This document shows positions 28,608 through 38,487 of a stretch of DNA of 64,000 nt, one piece after another. The first letter of the stretch is position 1, and every line of letters starts with the position of its first letter. The DNA is taken from positions 1 through 64,000 of the forward strand of contig JAJFKU010000018.1 in assembly GCA_021773035.1 (NCBI GenBank), in the 5' to 3' direction. The notes beneath the pieces were generated by a model. It saw only the letters and a list, made by a program, of their open reading frames with translations. It was not told where the DNA came from and ran no database searches. This DNA comes from Woeseiaceae bacterium (GTDB lineage: Bacteria; Pseudomonadota; Gammaproteobacteria; Steroidobacterales; Woeseiaceae). Both the position numbers and the translations under genes were made by a program.

Positions 28608-29512
28608 CTGTTTGCGACAAAAGAGAATATGAGCGGATAGTGATCCGAGAGGTCAGTGAATCCTCCCGTTTCCGGATCTGCATAGTTCCAATCCGTTGCT
28701 ACGGCCAATGTCGCAGTAGTCGCAGGATCCGGCCCGATATTGCGCACGAAGCTGTAGTCTAAACGCTCAATTATCTTATGGTCGGGATCGAAGTGCCTGG
28801 CGAGGTTGTTGGTCTCAGTATTGATCGTATACAGCGGATTCTTGCTGGCATCCGGATAAACACATCTGCACAGGTCAACCAGCCCAAGTCCATCGAACAT
28901 TGAGCGCATTTGAATGTACTCGGCTGATGGCGCCCCGCCCGGAGCTTCGGCGATAACATTTAAATCTCCAAACAGAAGAACCGGGCGTGTTCCAAACGGT
29001 GCGTTTCGAATCGCGGTCCGAATCTGTTCAAGGTTGCTCTTGCGCGCCACATAGTCATCGGCGCTGTTGCCGGATTGAGCATGGCTGATGAACACGAAAA
29101 CCGGCAGGTAGCCGCCGTCGGAGAGCTTGAGCGTTACTATCGCCTGGTAAAAACCTTTCTGGCTCATCGCATCCCAGCCGGCAAGATCCTTAAACTTCGT
29201 GTAGCTCGGCTTGGATATGAGATGGCGACTCAAAAGCAGCAGTCCAGAGCCGATTTTTGTAATGTCGTGATTTGGCTCAAAGTACGAGAATGGGAACTCC
29301 CGGCGAAGCGCGTTGACTATTTTTGTTTTGCTGGCATCAGCCCAAACCTCGTTGAGCCCAACGATATCGGCGTCAATACTTTTCAGCCGCTTTATCAACT
29401 GACCGAGTCGCAGTTCATCCTGGTATTCCGGTGCAAGACCGACAGTCGTGCCGATAAACAGGTGTGTGTTGTATTGCAAGACGCGTATTGCTTGAGCGGC
29501 TTTTTCCGGCAT
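28604..29512 (-). CDS. Endonuclease/exonuclease/phosphatase domain protein, sphingomyelinase-like
   Basis: 302 residues from the ATG at 29512, single EEP (DNase I-like) domain. Metal and catalytic motifs are present in order: IRVLQYNTHLF (Asn), IVGLNEVWAD (Glu, metal), GSGLLLLSRHL, FISHAQSG (His), LFGDLNVIAEA (Asp/Asn) and FTDLSDHYPLIF (Asp-His pair). The GSGLLLLSR stretch and spacing are like neutral sphingomyelinases of bacteria, though phosphoinositide phosphatase or nuclease activity cannot be excluded. No signal peptide. It follows the aegerolysin gene by 10 bases on the same strand. An open upstream extension overlaps the aegerolysin gene and is not used. Confidence 0.8.
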   Translation of the reverse strand: MPEKAAQAIRVLQYNTHLFIGTTVGLAPEYQDELRLGQLIKRLKSIDADIVGLNEVWADASKTKIVNALRREFPFSYFEPNHDITKIGSGLLLLSRHLISKPSYTKFKDLAGWDAMSQKGFYQAIVTLKLSDGGYLPVFVFISHAQSGNSADDYVARKSNLEQIRTAIRNAPFGTRPVLLFGDLNVIAEAPGGAPSAEYIQMRSMFDGLGLVDLCRCVYPDASKNPLYTINTETNNLARHFDPDHKIIERLDYSFVRNIGPDPATTATLAVATDWNYADPETGGFTDLSDHYPLIFSFVANS

Positions 29513-29522
29513 CCCGGGACGC

Positions 29523-29978
29523 TCAGGCGTCGTCGACGACAAAAAGAACTGCCAGTGGATGCCCATCAAGGGGAACCTGACCTTCCTTGCCCCATTTCGA
29601 GGAATCCGTACCCCAGCCGCTTTCACCGCATTTTTCGCTGATCTGGGCATAAACCCTGAGCTTAAGCCCCACAGCATTATTCGTCGGAACAGCCTCATTG
29701 TCTCCCGAGTAGGGGCAGGTATAGTAGAACTTGACGCTGCCGAGTCCGGGCTCATAGGAGACCTGGTAGGTCACAGAACCTTCGCAACCCGATATGGCAC
29801 CGGAGCGCCCCTGCATTTCGAAGTCCTGCCAGGTATGTGCGGCCTGATTGGTTATGGGTTTCTTAGGGTATTTGCCCCAGCTCTTGACGATATCGGCGTT
29901 TGCCAGAACCTGTGAGGAGTTGTTCCAGATCGTCACACGGCAGGCGAGATATTCGTATTGGGGCAGTGTATTGCTCAT
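29523..29978 (-). CDS. Aegerolysin-like lipid-binding protein
   Basis: 151 residues, no signal peptide, as is usual for aegerolysins. Family landmarks: YLACRVTIWNNSSQ, WGKYPKKP, then FEMQGRSGAISGCEGSVTYQ, where fungal members have CGR...SGTEG, and VKFYYTCPYSGDN, where they have YWDCPWG. The fold is a small beta-sandwich that binds sphingomyelin, ceramide phosphoethanolamine or other membrane lipids and can form pores with a MACPF partner (family knowledge, PF06355). No MACPF gene is near; instead a sphingomyelinase-like phosphodiesterase follows after 10 bases. GGGAG upstream supports ATG 29978. Call is by pattern, not search. Confidence 0.7.
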   Translation of the reverse strand: MSNTLPQYEYLACRVTIWNNSSQVLANADIVKSWGKYPKKPITNQAAHTWQDFEMQGRSGAISGCEGSVTYQVSYEPGLGSVKFYYTCPYSGDNEAVPTNNAVGLKLRVYAQISEKCGESGWGTDSSKWGKEGQVPLDGHPLAVLFVVDDA

Positions 29979-30045
29979 TTCAGGCTCCCATTAAAGATGA
30001 ATGGCTCATCCACCAGTGTAGTAAAAATGTCCCATATGTCTACTT

Positions 30046-30163
30046 GGGGACTGGGATCGCGAGCAATCGCGGACTTGTTCCTCCCTGATGCAGACCGCGA
30101 GACGCTACTGGAATTCGTGCGCCATCAGTGCAGCGCGGCCGAGGCGGACGCGTCTACCTCTAA
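30046..30163 (+). pseudogene. Duplicated fragment of the regulator-hydrolase gene
   Basis: The plus strand reads TWGLGSRAIADLFLPDADRE, then TLLEFVRHQCSAAEAD, closely matching the regulator-hydrolase segment at about 27301-27415 (WGLGSRAIADLFLPDADRE and on). It stops soon after (SNOP-like remnant, ending before 30167). DNA similarity is high but not perfect (for example GAGCAATCGCGGAC against GTGCAATTGCAGAC). Only about 40 codons are copied, with no start or catalytic motifs. It lies in the gap between aegerolysin and the tricorn gene. Confidence 0.7.
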
Positions 30164-30186
30164 CTGATATCAACGGCCTCCCGGTA

Positions 30187-33100
30187 TTAGAAATCGGTCG
30201 GCGGCTGTGGCGCCTCGACCTTGACCGGCGGTGATTTCTCAAGCTCCTCCAGCAAGTGCCTGACTGCCGCTTCAAGCGTCGGGTCCTGTCCGGCCGCAAC
30301 GAGCTCCGGTCGATCGACGACTTCGATGTCCGGGGAGACGCCTTCGTTTTCTACGGCCCACTCGTTGTCCGTGTTCATGAAGCGGAACGTGGACGCCAGG
30401 ATGCTGCCGCCGTCTGCGAGCGATGGGTTGCCGGAGATACCGATAAGCCCGCCCCAGGTTCGCGTACCAATCAAAGGGCCGAGACCGAGTTTCCTGAAGT
30501 AGTAAGGGAACGCATCACCGCCAGATGACGAATAGCCGTTAATCAATGTCGCTTTCGGGCCGACATGCGCGAACGCAGGTGTCGCAGTGGGCTCAAGGCC
30601 GCGACGCTTCCAGTAGTTTAGCGGACTGCGAGCAACAAGCTCGATCATGCGATCGGGAATAAAGCCGCCACCGTTGTAACGCGCGTCGATGATCAGCGCG
30701 TCCTTGTTCATCTGCGGCATGAACCGTTTGAACAGTTCGCGATTTCCACCGACAGCCGTATTCGGTAAATGCACGTAACCGATTCGACCGCCGGACAGTT
30801 CATTCACGCGGCGCGCACGATCTTCGACCCAGTCAAGATATCGCAACGAGGTTTCCGACGTGATGGTCTTGACCATGACATCGCGACTGCCGCGCTCGCG
30901 CGGCCTGTCGTTGACGGTCAGCGTAATGACGTCACCGCCCGTGTTTTCCAATAGCTGGTAGAAGTTTTGTGCAGCGCGTGTAGAAACACCGTTGATGGCG
31001 ATCACGTAGTCGCCAACCGAAACGTCAACGCCCGGTGCAGCGAGTGGGGAGAAGAAGCTGGTTTGCCACGCTTCGCCCCTGAATATCTTGTTGATACGGT
31101 AGAAGCCGTTGTCGCGCTCAAACTCGGCGCCGAGCAGGCCGCCGTCGCGCCGTTCTACAGAGGACTGGTCGCCGGACTGCACGTAGATGTGCCCCGCGTT
31201 CATTTCACCGGCAATCTCGCCGAAGATGTAATCGAGGTCGGCTCGATGTGCGATATGCGGTACCAATGGCTGGTATTTTTGCCGAATCTCGTCCCAGTCC
31301 TGACCGTGCATGTTGGGGTCGTAAAACCAGTCGCGCAAGATGCGCCAGCCGTCGGCGTACATCTGTTGCCACTCGACCGTGGGATCGACGAGCAGTTCCA
31401 TATCGTCGAGATCCAGTCGACCTTCATCTGGGTCCTGTCCCGGACTGAGATCGGCAATGCCCAGAGCACCCTCGGCGGAGTAGAGGACTTTCTTGCCGTT
31501 CCCGGAAAGCGAAAAGCTCTGCGCACCCTCAAGGACGAGCTCTTCCTTTTCGTTTTCAAGATCGAAGAGCATCACGGCCGCATCGCCATTCTCGCCCGAG
31601 ACATACACCGGCCCCTGCGGCGAGGCCATGAGATTATCGTAGCTGCCCCCGGACGATTGCAGCGCAACAAGACGGTCTTCGATGCCGTCGAAGGCAATGC
31701 TCACGACTACCTCTTCGTCGTCCGGCTTGCCGTTTTCGTCACCGGTGTCGCCAGCAGGAGTTACTTCGTCGCTCTTGGGCAGAAACAGGGCCGGTTGCCC
31801 GGCATTCAGCTGTGCTGCGTACACCCGTACCGAGTCGGTGACCATGTAGTTGAATTCGATAGAGCTGAATTGCAGGTCCTGATCGCGCGATGACAGAAAA
31901 TAAAGGTATCGGCCCTGCGGGTCGAATACAGGGCTACCGTCGTTCGTCATGTCAGACGTTACCTGGTGATTACGTCCGTCACTTAAGGAATGAATCCAGA
32001 CGCTTCCCATATTCAATTCGTTGTCCTTGACGTAGGTAACAAAGCGACTGTCGGGGGCCCAACTGTACTCGCCGATGTCGTTATGATTTGACGAATCGAT
32101 AACACTTACACGCCCGCTGGCAACATCGACCACGTTCAAACGCTGACTCTTGTCACCGAAAACCAGTTTGTCCGAATCGGGAGACCAGACCGGCGGGAAT
32201 CGCCAGATAGCTCCGTCCTCCGTCACTCGCCTGGCATCACCACCGCCCACCGGTCGCACCCAGATCTCGTACTCGCCGGACGCGTCCGACAGATATGCGA
32301 ACTGTTTGCCGTCCGGTGACCAGGTCGCGTCGATCTCTCTGATGTTCGGTGTGCGGGTAAGGTTTCTGACCGGCCCGTCTTTGGCCGGAACGCTGAAGAC
32401 TTCGCCTCGGGCCGTTACGAGAACGCGTTTGCCGCTCGGTGAGAGGTCGACGGTTTCGATAAAGTCCGATGCTTCTACTATCTTCGGCAGCGTCGCGGGG
32501 CGATCGCCGCCAACGCTTATCGTCAGTCGTTGCGACTCGCCGCGGGCGGGATCGTAACGATAGAGCCAGCCACCATTTTCGTAAACGATGGCCATTGGCC
32601 CTGCGCTAGGCCACAGCACATCGAATTCCTTATGAGACGTAACGGCTTCGGCGCCATCCGCGGTGTGTCGATACAGGTTTAATGTGTAATCGCGGTCTGA
32701 CGTAAAGAATATGTCGTCACCGACCCAAAGCGGTTGGTGATCGGTAGCCGGGTTGTCGGTTAACTGTTCCGAGCTGTTGTTTTCAAGATCGTAGATCCAG
32801 ACATCCTGGGCGCGACCGCCGCGATAGCGTTTCCAGGTTCTGAACTCGCGGTCGATTGGTGTGTAGACGATCTTGCTGCCATCCGGCGAGAACATGCCGC
32901 CGCCGCCCTCCGGGATTCGCATGGCAGATTCATCGCCGCCGTTCACGGGTACCAGGTGATAGCGACCCATGCGCACGCCCCACGGCAGCCGATTCGCCCG
33001 CACCAGCACATGTTCGCCATCGCGGCTCCAGTCGAGGACGCGATAGTCCGAGCCACCACGAGGCGGCATGGCACCGACATCGTTGTACCAGGTTAGCTGG

Positions 33101-33399
33101 CGCGGCGTGCCGCCGCTCGTCGGGATTACATAGACTTGCCGGGTACCGTTGTACTCTGCCGAATAGGCCACTTCAGAGCCGTCAGGCGAGAACTTGGGAA
33201 ACTGCTCCAGACCCTCATGCGATGTCAGTCGGACAGCAGCACCACCATTCGTCGCGGCGACATACAGGTCGCCGGCGTAGACGAATACGACACGATTCTC
33301 ATGAATGTCGGGAAAACGCAGTAGTCGCGTTTCGCTGGCGAAGCCGGTTTGCGCGATCGAAAAAACCGCAACGAACAGAATGGTTCTAAGTGCCGGCAT
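30187..33399 (-). CDS. Tricorn-type S41 protease with beta-propeller and PDZ
   Basis: 1070 residues with signal peptide (TILFVAVFSIAQTGFASE), so probably periplasmic. Order: two WD40/TolB-like beta-propellers (repeated FSPDGSEVAYSAEYNG and WSPDGKQFAYLSDASGEYEI motifs, residues ~30-620); the tricorn core helical domain (WRILRDWFYDPNMHGQDWDE, HIAHRADLDYIFGEIAGEMN); PDZ (VDVSVGDYVIAINGVSTR); then the S41 catalytic domain (IGYVHLPN, IIDARYNGGGFIPD, nucleophile serine in NGYSSSGGDAFPYYF, RTWGGLIGISG, DIEVVDRPE). Tricorn peptidases break long peptides to oligopeptides; this exported group is widespread in marine bacteria. All catalytic landmarks are intact. Confidence 0.93.
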   Translation of the reverse strand: MPALRTILFVAVFSIAQTGFASETRLLRFPDIHENRVVFVYAGDLYVAATNGGAAVRLTSHEGLEQFPKFSPDGSEVAYSAEYNGTRQVYVIPTSGGTPRQLTWYNDVGAMPPRGGSDYRVLDWSRDGEHVLVRANRLPWGVRMGRYHLVPVNGGDESAMRIPEGGGGMFSPDGSKIVYTPIDREFRTWKRYRGGRAQDVWIYDLENNSSEQLTDNPATDHQPLWVGDDIFFTSDRDYTLNLYRHTADGAEAVTSHKEFDVLWPSAGPMAIVYENGGWLYRYDPARGESQRLTISVGGDRPATLPKIVEASDFIETVDLSPSGKRVLVTARGEVFSVPAKDGPVRNLTRTPNIREIDATWSPDGKQFAYLSDASGEYEIWVRPVGGGDARRVTEDGAIWRFPPVWSPDSDKLVFGDKSQRLNVVDVASGRVSVIDSSNHNDIGEYSWAPDSRFVTYVKDNELNMGSVWIHSLSDGRNHQVTSDMTNDGSPVFDPQGRYLYFLSSRDQDLQFSSIEFNYMVTDSVRVYAAQLNAGQPALFLPKSDEVTPAGDTGDENGKPDDEEVVVSIAFDGIEDRLVALQSSGGSYDNLMASPQGPVYVSGENGDAAVMLFDLENEKEELVLEGAQSFSLSGNGKKVLYSAEGALGIADLSPGQDPDEGRLDLDDMELLVDPTVEWQQMYADGWRILRDWFYDPNMHGQDWDEIRQKYQPLVPHIAHRADLDYIFGEIAGEMNAGHIYVQSGDQSSVERRDGGLLGAEFERDNGFYRINKIFRGEAWQTSFFSPLAAPGVDVSVGDYVIAINGVSTRAAQNFYQLLENTGGDVITLTVNDRPRERGSRDVMVKTITSETSLRYLDWVEDRARRVNELSGGRIGYVHLPNTAVGGNRELFKRFMPQMNKDALIIDARYNGGGFIPDRMIELVARSPLNYWKRRGLEPTATPAFAHVGPKATLINGYSSSGGDAFPYYFRKLGLGPLIGTRTWGGLIGISGNPSLADGGSILASTFRFMNTDNEWAVENEGVSPDIEVVDRPELVAAGQDPTLEAAVRHLLEELEKSPPVKVEAPQPPTDF

Positions 33400-33541
33400 T
33401 GATACTCTCCAGGAAAATAAGGCGAGTATCCTACCATCGATAGTGGAGGGCGTTCATATACCCGCTAAGCGCAGATCGCAACCTGCCGATGAAGAAACTG
33501 AATGGCGGTGTTCGTGCACGGACGGTTCGGCTTTATCTCGT

Positions 33542-34201
33542 TCACTCTCGATTCTGTGTTTTCGTTGAATCGGTCGAACCAGGTCGAACTTCGATTGATA
33601 TCTGATCATTCTCCTGAATCGCAGATATATTAAAGAAGGCTCCGAATCCTCCCTCTCCGTCGTCCAGGTACTTCAGCTGCTGTGCTGACTGGAATACTGA
33701 AATGGTTGTTGGCCCATTAAACTCGAAGTAGACATCGTCGGCGAACATTACCGTTATCGTCCCGGACTCCCGGGCGGAGGTCGTTGCAGCAAGCGTAAAC
33801 GAACGGGGGCGGGCCGGGGTAAGCGTTATCTTCTGCAACGGTGAGTAAAAATAGTGGCTACGGTTGTTTTTTCCGGGACCCCATTCCTCATACTCGGTGT
33901 TTGGCATTTCGTCTTGCCCTGCGACACATACCCTTCGTGAAAAAAGAGCATCCGGGCTTTCGTCTCCCCACACCATGAATGACAAGTTGCAAAGCGCATT
34001 GTCATGCATGTAGACACTTGCCTCTTTCGAGGAGGACAAAACGAATGTGAATTCGATCGGCTGACCCAAGGGGGCGGGCAAGTCGTCGTCAAGCACAATG
34101 TTCATCTCGCACGAGTTCTGTGCCATACAAGAAGGCCCACCGTGATCGCAGGACGTCAGCCCCACACACACCAGGGCCGCGGCAAGTGTACGAAACAACA
34201 T
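33542..34201 (-). CDS. Lipoprotein of unknown function
   Basis: 219 residues from the ATG at 34201. Lipoprotein signal MLFRTLAAALVCVGLTSCDHG (lipobox LTSC). The mature part reads as beta-rich: LGQPIEFTFVLSSSKEASVY, SFMVWGDESPD, YFYSPLQKITLTPARPRSFT and TITVMFADDVYFEFNG. No family recognised. A longer in-frame extension begins at 34315, overlapping the next gene upstream, and would move the lipobox to an internal position, so it is not used. Starts 45 bases after the stop of the large secreted protein gene, possibly the same transcript. Confidence 0.65.
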   Translation of the reverse strand: MLFRTLAAALVCVGLTSCDHGGPSCMAQNSCEMNIVLDDDLPAPLGQPIEFTFVLSSSKEASVYMHDNALCNLSFMVWGDESPDALFSRRVCVAGQDEMPNTEYEEWGPGKNNRSHYFYSPLQKITLTPARPRSFTLAATTSARESGTITVMFADDVYFEFNGPTTISVFQSAQQLKYLDDGEGGFGAFFNISAIQENDQISIEVRPGSTDSTKTQNRE

Positions 34202-34245
34202 CCTGCCATTCTGAACCACTTTCGAACCAAAAAACACCGCTACGA

Positions 34246-35970
34246 CTAGGGAAAAATACCCTGGCTGTTCAGGCGTGAAATCGCTTGAGTTCTGGTCGCG
34301 GGAAGTCCGGCCCATTCGTGCAGAATATCTTCCATGTGCTGTCCCGGTGTCTTGTTACCTGGGTTCGTATCGTACCTTTCTGCTGTCTTCGCACCAACAT
34401 GATTCGATACTATGTCCTCCAATAAGCCTGCCGTTTGGCATAAGCCCCGCGCGGCCTGCCTGAGCTCCCACCAGAACTCGAAAAGTATCACCGCCGCGGT
34501 TGCCTGCGAGGTTTGCTCACCGAGCTTGAAGGCATATGTTGCATGTCTCGCATCGAAGAATCCGAAGTCACCTGAGATCGCATTTGTTACGGGTAAACCG
34601 TACATGTAAGTATAGGTTTCGTGATTCCAGATCGGGTTTGCGGAAGAACCGGTCAGATCAGCAAGGGAGTACTGTGTAATGACCTGGTCGATTCGCAGTA
34701 CGAAATCGTCAGGTTCCAGGTAGTTGTTTATTCGTGCCTGAAAGTACTCTATGTTGTTCGCAATACAAGCGGGCGTTTCGCCAGTGATAACATTTCGAGT
34801 ACTCTCCAGAGATAAGGAGAACGAATACAAATCAGATGCGCCCAGGCTGACGCCACCGGGCAACCAACCGCCGAAGTTCCAACCGCCGATTTTCACTCCA
34901 AAGACGCGCTCAAGAATCTTAATGACGTCAGCGACCGTTACGGTGTCGCCAGCCAGGATTCGACCGATCGCAATTGCCAGGTCCAACGCGTCCTGATTGA
35001 AGGCGGAATAGTCGAGGTATTCGTCGCCATCCACCCAAACCGGCACATATTCACAATCCCACTCCGGGGAGCTGCCCCACCAAAAGATCTCGCATTCGAG
35101 TTCAAACGCCCAGTAACCCGGTTCTTCCACCCAAACAGCGTTGTTGTCGAAATAATTCGGGTCATCAGTCCAGGCTTCGAAGTCCTCCTGAAACTGCTGA
35201 ATTTCGGCGGTCAGCGGAATGACAGCCTGCGGTGTCTCGTTGAAAAGCTCGCCCGAGGAATACACGAACTGAATGCTGCTTCCGGGGATGAAGTAATCGA
35301 TATCACTGATGACCAGATCGACGAAACCGTCAATATTGATATCTGTACGGGCTATTCCGAGCAGCGCCATGGGCCATCCCAGGGCTATGTTGGCTGAGCC
35401 TGCATTCGCGGAGCTCGGGGTGAAACTCCCGTTGCCGTTTTGCAAAAGGAAGAAGTCTCCCAGCGCTCCGTTTCCAGATTCTCCTCCTGATGTCCTCGTT
35501 ACGAAGATATCGTTTAGCTGATCGCCATTTATATCGCCGATGCGTGTTTGATAGGTATAGGTAAGTTGTTCACTTAAGGCGTCAATATCAGGAAGTTCGC
35601 CAACCAGCACCGAAATCGAAGAGCTGATTATTTCCCAGGATTCCTCGCCGTAGTAGTCCTCACATTCGGCATATACTCTGTATTCATAGATGCCAGTCGG
35701 TTGGTTTTGAAATGCAACAATGCCATCGCCATCGTCGTTGATGTACAACCAGCCCGGAGATCCTGGTGCCTTTTGCTGTAAATCAACCGAGCAGTAATTG
35801 TCAGCGATACCTGCGTTGTAGGTAATCGTGTAGTTGCCATCAGCACTGTTCGTGGGACCGGATGGTGGGTCGATGTTTGCAAGCGCTGTTCCCGGAATGG
35901 CCAATGCCAGGAATGGCAGCATGAAACGAAAACGAACTGCTCGCTGTTGGCTGTACGACCTGCTGGACAT
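34246..35970 (-). CDS. Large secreted protein with FG-GAP/VCBS-like motifs
   Basis: 574 residues from the ATG at 35970 (an ATG six codons upstream is also possible). Signal peptide: RAVRFRFMLPFLALAIPGTALANI. An N-terminal Ig-like segment (GPTNSADGNYTITYNAG, GIYEYRVYAECEDYYGEESW) precedes calcium-loop motifs of integrin-alpha/VCBS type (IGDINGDQLNDIFVTRTSGG, RTDINIDGFVDLVISDIDYF). The C-terminal half (WNFGGWLPGGVSLG, FEFWWELRQAARGLCQ, QHMEDILHEWAGLPA) is not recognised. Likely cell-surface or released. Highly acidic with many aromatic residues. Confidence 0.65.
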   Translation of the reverse strand: MSSRSYSQQRAVRFRFMLPFLALAIPGTALANIDPPSGPTNSADGNYTITYNAGIADNYCSVDLQQKAPGSPGWLYINDDGDGIVAFQNQPTGIYEYRVYAECEDYYGEESWEIISSSISVLVGELPDIDALSEQLTYTYQTRIGDINGDQLNDIFVTRTSGGESGNGALGDFFLLQNGNGSFTPSSANAGSANIALGWPMALLGIARTDINIDGFVDLVISDIDYFIPGSSIQFVYSSGELFNETPQAVIPLTAEIQQFQEDFEAWTDDPNYFDNNAVWVEEPGYWAFELECEIFWWGSSPEWDCEYVPVWVDGDEYLDYSAFNQDALDLAIAIGRILAGDTVTVADVIKILERVFGVKIGGWNFGGWLPGGVSLGASDLYSFSLSLESTRNVITGETPACIANNIEYFQARINNYLEPDDFVLRIDQVITQYSLADLTGSSANPIWNHETYTYMYGLPVTNAISGDFGFFDARHATYAFKLGEQTSQATAAVILFEFWWELRQAARGLCQTAGLLEDIVSNHVGAKTAERYDTNPGNKTPGQHMEDILHEWAGLPATRTQAISRLNSQGIFP

Positions 35971-36642
35971 TTGAATCTCCCGTTGCATCGGTTCCGTTCT
36001 AAATCTGCAGTAACACGGCGTCGATAGCGGGATATCAACGCCCCCTCATGCTGGATTTAAGCTGTCACCTACAGCGATAAATGGAGCTTTCACCCACTTT
36101 TCCCAGCGGGTGATGAACTTCCGGTTGTTGCCGCATGATGTCAAACGTGATCCGAACGGAGCTGTTCTTTTCGTTCCAGTTATTTGACGATGGCGTTTCG
36201 CGCATCGGCTTAGAAGGATGGGTAGATTGCCGCAGGCAAGTGACTGATGGTCTGCGCGAAGCAACGAAAAAATCGATTTATTTGCTGCGACGAAAACGCA
36301 ACGCTATTCTAATCTGTTGCCTGAGCGATTCCATATGTCGAAATCGGTCGCTTATTCCGACATGTTGAGCATCTGAATTTGGCACTTCGGGATCAGTAAT
36401 GACTCAAAATAAAGTCGGAGTTTTTTCTTGACCAAATGTGCAATCCATATTTTTGCGCAAACCCGATGCCGGTCCAGACGCTGGAGCCGCATCCATTGCT
36501 GTGGTCGAGAAAACCTTCGAAATGATGTTTCATCGGCAAATTTTCCTGTCTGCACCACGGCGGCTCGCTGTCGAACGCTTTGTCTGACGCGACGATGTCA
36601 GGCATGCTGCGGTGCTCGACGCAGGAAAGAACAGGGACACAG
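35971..36642. other. Intergenic region without a convincing gene
   Basis: These 672 bases separate two divergent exported-protein genes and are AT-richer than their neighbours. Short frames on both strands have no family features or ribosome sites. It must hold the promoters of both genes; none was identified with confidence. Confidence 0.5.
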
Positions 36643-38487
36643 ATGAAACAGCTTCTCGGTATGATTCTCGGGGCAGTCATTTTGCTGACGGCTTGCAGCC
36701 CTCAAAACGACACGACACCATCAGCGGCCAATGCGCCGCCGCCAAATGAGCACTTCGACGCGGCCGTGCAGGAAATGTCGATGGCCTATTTCTATCACGT
36801 GCCCGAAGCGGCGACACAACTCGGTGTTTCCGCGGACACGGTCCCGGGCACCGGTGACCGCATGATGGATCGATCCGTTGACGGCGACACTGCTCGCAAT
36901 GCCGCGCTCGAAGCGGCACTCGCCGAGCTGAATTCCATCGATTCCGAGTCATTGAGCCCGGACAGGCAGCGCACGCACGCGGTACTGACGACTCTGTTTG
37001 AAGGGGCGCTGTCGCCATCGCGCGTCGTGGACTATGGCACGACCGCAGGGGCATGGACGCTGTGGTACCTGCCGTATTCCATCGTCCAGAATTCCGGCCC
37101 TACCGTCGACATCCCGAATTTCCTGAGTTCACAACAACCCGTTACAAACGCGACGGAAGCGGAGGCTTACCTGGTACGTCTCGCCAGCGTCAAAGGCGCG
37201 CTCGACGGTGCGCTGCAGAGCTACCGACACGGCGTGCGGCAGGGCGCCATCCCGCCCGATTTCATTGTCGACAAATCGCTTGCAGTGGTAGAGGCCTTCG
37301 CCGCGCCGACGGCTGATAAAAACGCTATCTATCTGTCCTTCGTCGAACGACTGCAGCAGGCTGAGGTCGAGAACGCACAGGGCTACGCCGATCGTGCGCT
37401 GAAGATCATCGACGCCGATGTGATACCGGCTTACCAGCGAATTGCCGACTACATGGGTGAGATTCGCGCATCCGCTCCGCATGACGCGGGCGTCTGGCGC
37501 CTGCCTGACGGCGAGGCGCTGTATGCCGCAATGATCCGCCACATGACGGACTCGAATCTGTCCGCCGACGACATTCACCAGACCGGCCTTGATGAGGTCG
37601 ACCGCATTACGCGGGAGATGGACGTGATACTGCGATCCCAGGGCTACGTTGAAGGATCGGTCGGCGAGCGCATTCAGGAGCTCAATGTAGAGCCGCGGTT
37701 TCTGTATTCGAACGATGCAGAGGGCAAGGAGAAGTTGTTGAACGACCTGCGTGCCCAGGTTGAAGGTATGTACGAGGAATTGCCCAACTGGTTTCGGAAA
37801 CTGCCCAAACACAAAGTTGAGGTACGCATGGTTCCGGAATTCAGCCAGGCGTCCGCCCCAATGGGTTACTACAACAATCCGGCACCGGACGGTTCGCGGC
37901 CGGGGTACTACTTCATAAATCTCCGCGACACCGCACTGCATCCCAGCTGGACGCTGCCGACCCTGAGCTATCATGAGGCCGTGCCGGGACATCATCTCGA
38001 CGGTGCGACATCAATGGAACTGGACGTCCCGCAGCTCCTGAAAGCGCTGTGGTCGAACACCAGCGGCGAGGGCTGGGCCTTGTACGCCGAACAGCTGGCA
38101 TCGGAGATGGGCATGTATGCCGATGACCCTTACGGTGACCTCGGCCGTTTGCAGGCCGAGTTGCATCGCGCTGTCCGACTGGTTACCGATACCGGTATGC
38201 ATGCGAAAAAGTGGAGCCGCGAACAGGCGATCGAATACATGGTCGATGCCGAGGGGCTGGATGAGGCAACAGCAACATCTGAAATCGAACGCTACGTTGT
38301 GTGGCCGGCGCAGGCGCTGGGCTATAAACTCGGCCAGCTGAGAATCCTTGCGTTGCGTGAGGAGGCGAAGCAGGCGCTTGGCGGAGACTTCGATATTCGT
38401 GATTTCAATCAGCAGGTACTGGACGTCGCATCGGCGCCGCTACCGTTTATCGAGCTCACGGTTCGCAACTGGATCGCGTCACATTGA
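36643..38487 (+). CDS. DUF885 family lipoprotein (predicted metallopeptidase)
   Basis: 614 residues. Lipoprotein signal MKQLLGMILGAVILLTACSP (lipobox LTAC). DUF885 proteins are helical, thermolysin-like predicted zinc peptidases; here the motif is LPTLSYHEAVPGHHLDGATS (HExxxxHH), with downstream GEGWALYAEQLASEMG, which supplies the distal glutamate, and WPAQALGYKLGQLRI. The start at 36643 puts the lipobox in place; 21 in-frame codons upstream are excluded. All expected metal ligands are visible. The GNAT gene begins at its stop codon, giving translational coupling. Confidence 0.9.
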   Translation: MKQLLGMILGAVILLTACSPQNDTTPSAANAPPPNEHFDAAVQEMSMAYFYHVPEAATQLGVSADTVPGTGDRMMDRSVDGDTARNAALEAALAELNSIDSESLSPDRQRTHAVLTTLFEGALSPSRVVDYGTTAGAWTLWYLPYSIVQNSGPTVDIPNFLSSQQPVTNATEAEAYLVRLASVKGALDGALQSYRHGVRQGAIPPDFIVDKSLAVVEAFAAPTADKNAIYLSFVERLQQAEVENAQGYADRALKIIDADVIPAYQRIADYMGEIRASAPHDAGVWRLPDGEALYAAMIRHMTDSNLSADDIHQTGLDEVDRITREMDVILRSQGYVEGSVGERIQELNVEPRFLYSNDAEGKEKLLNDLRAQVEGMYEELPNWFRKLPKHKVEVRMVPEFSQASAPMGYYNNPAPDGSRPGYYFINLRDTALHPSWTLPTLSYHEAVPGHHLDGATSMELDVPQLLKALWSNTSGEGWALYAEQLASEMGMYADDPYGDLGRLQAELHRAVRLVTDTGMHAKKWSREQAIEYMVDAEGLDEATATSEIERYVVWPAQALGYKLGQLRILALREEAKQALGGDFDIRDFNQQVLDVASAPLPFIELTVRNWIASH

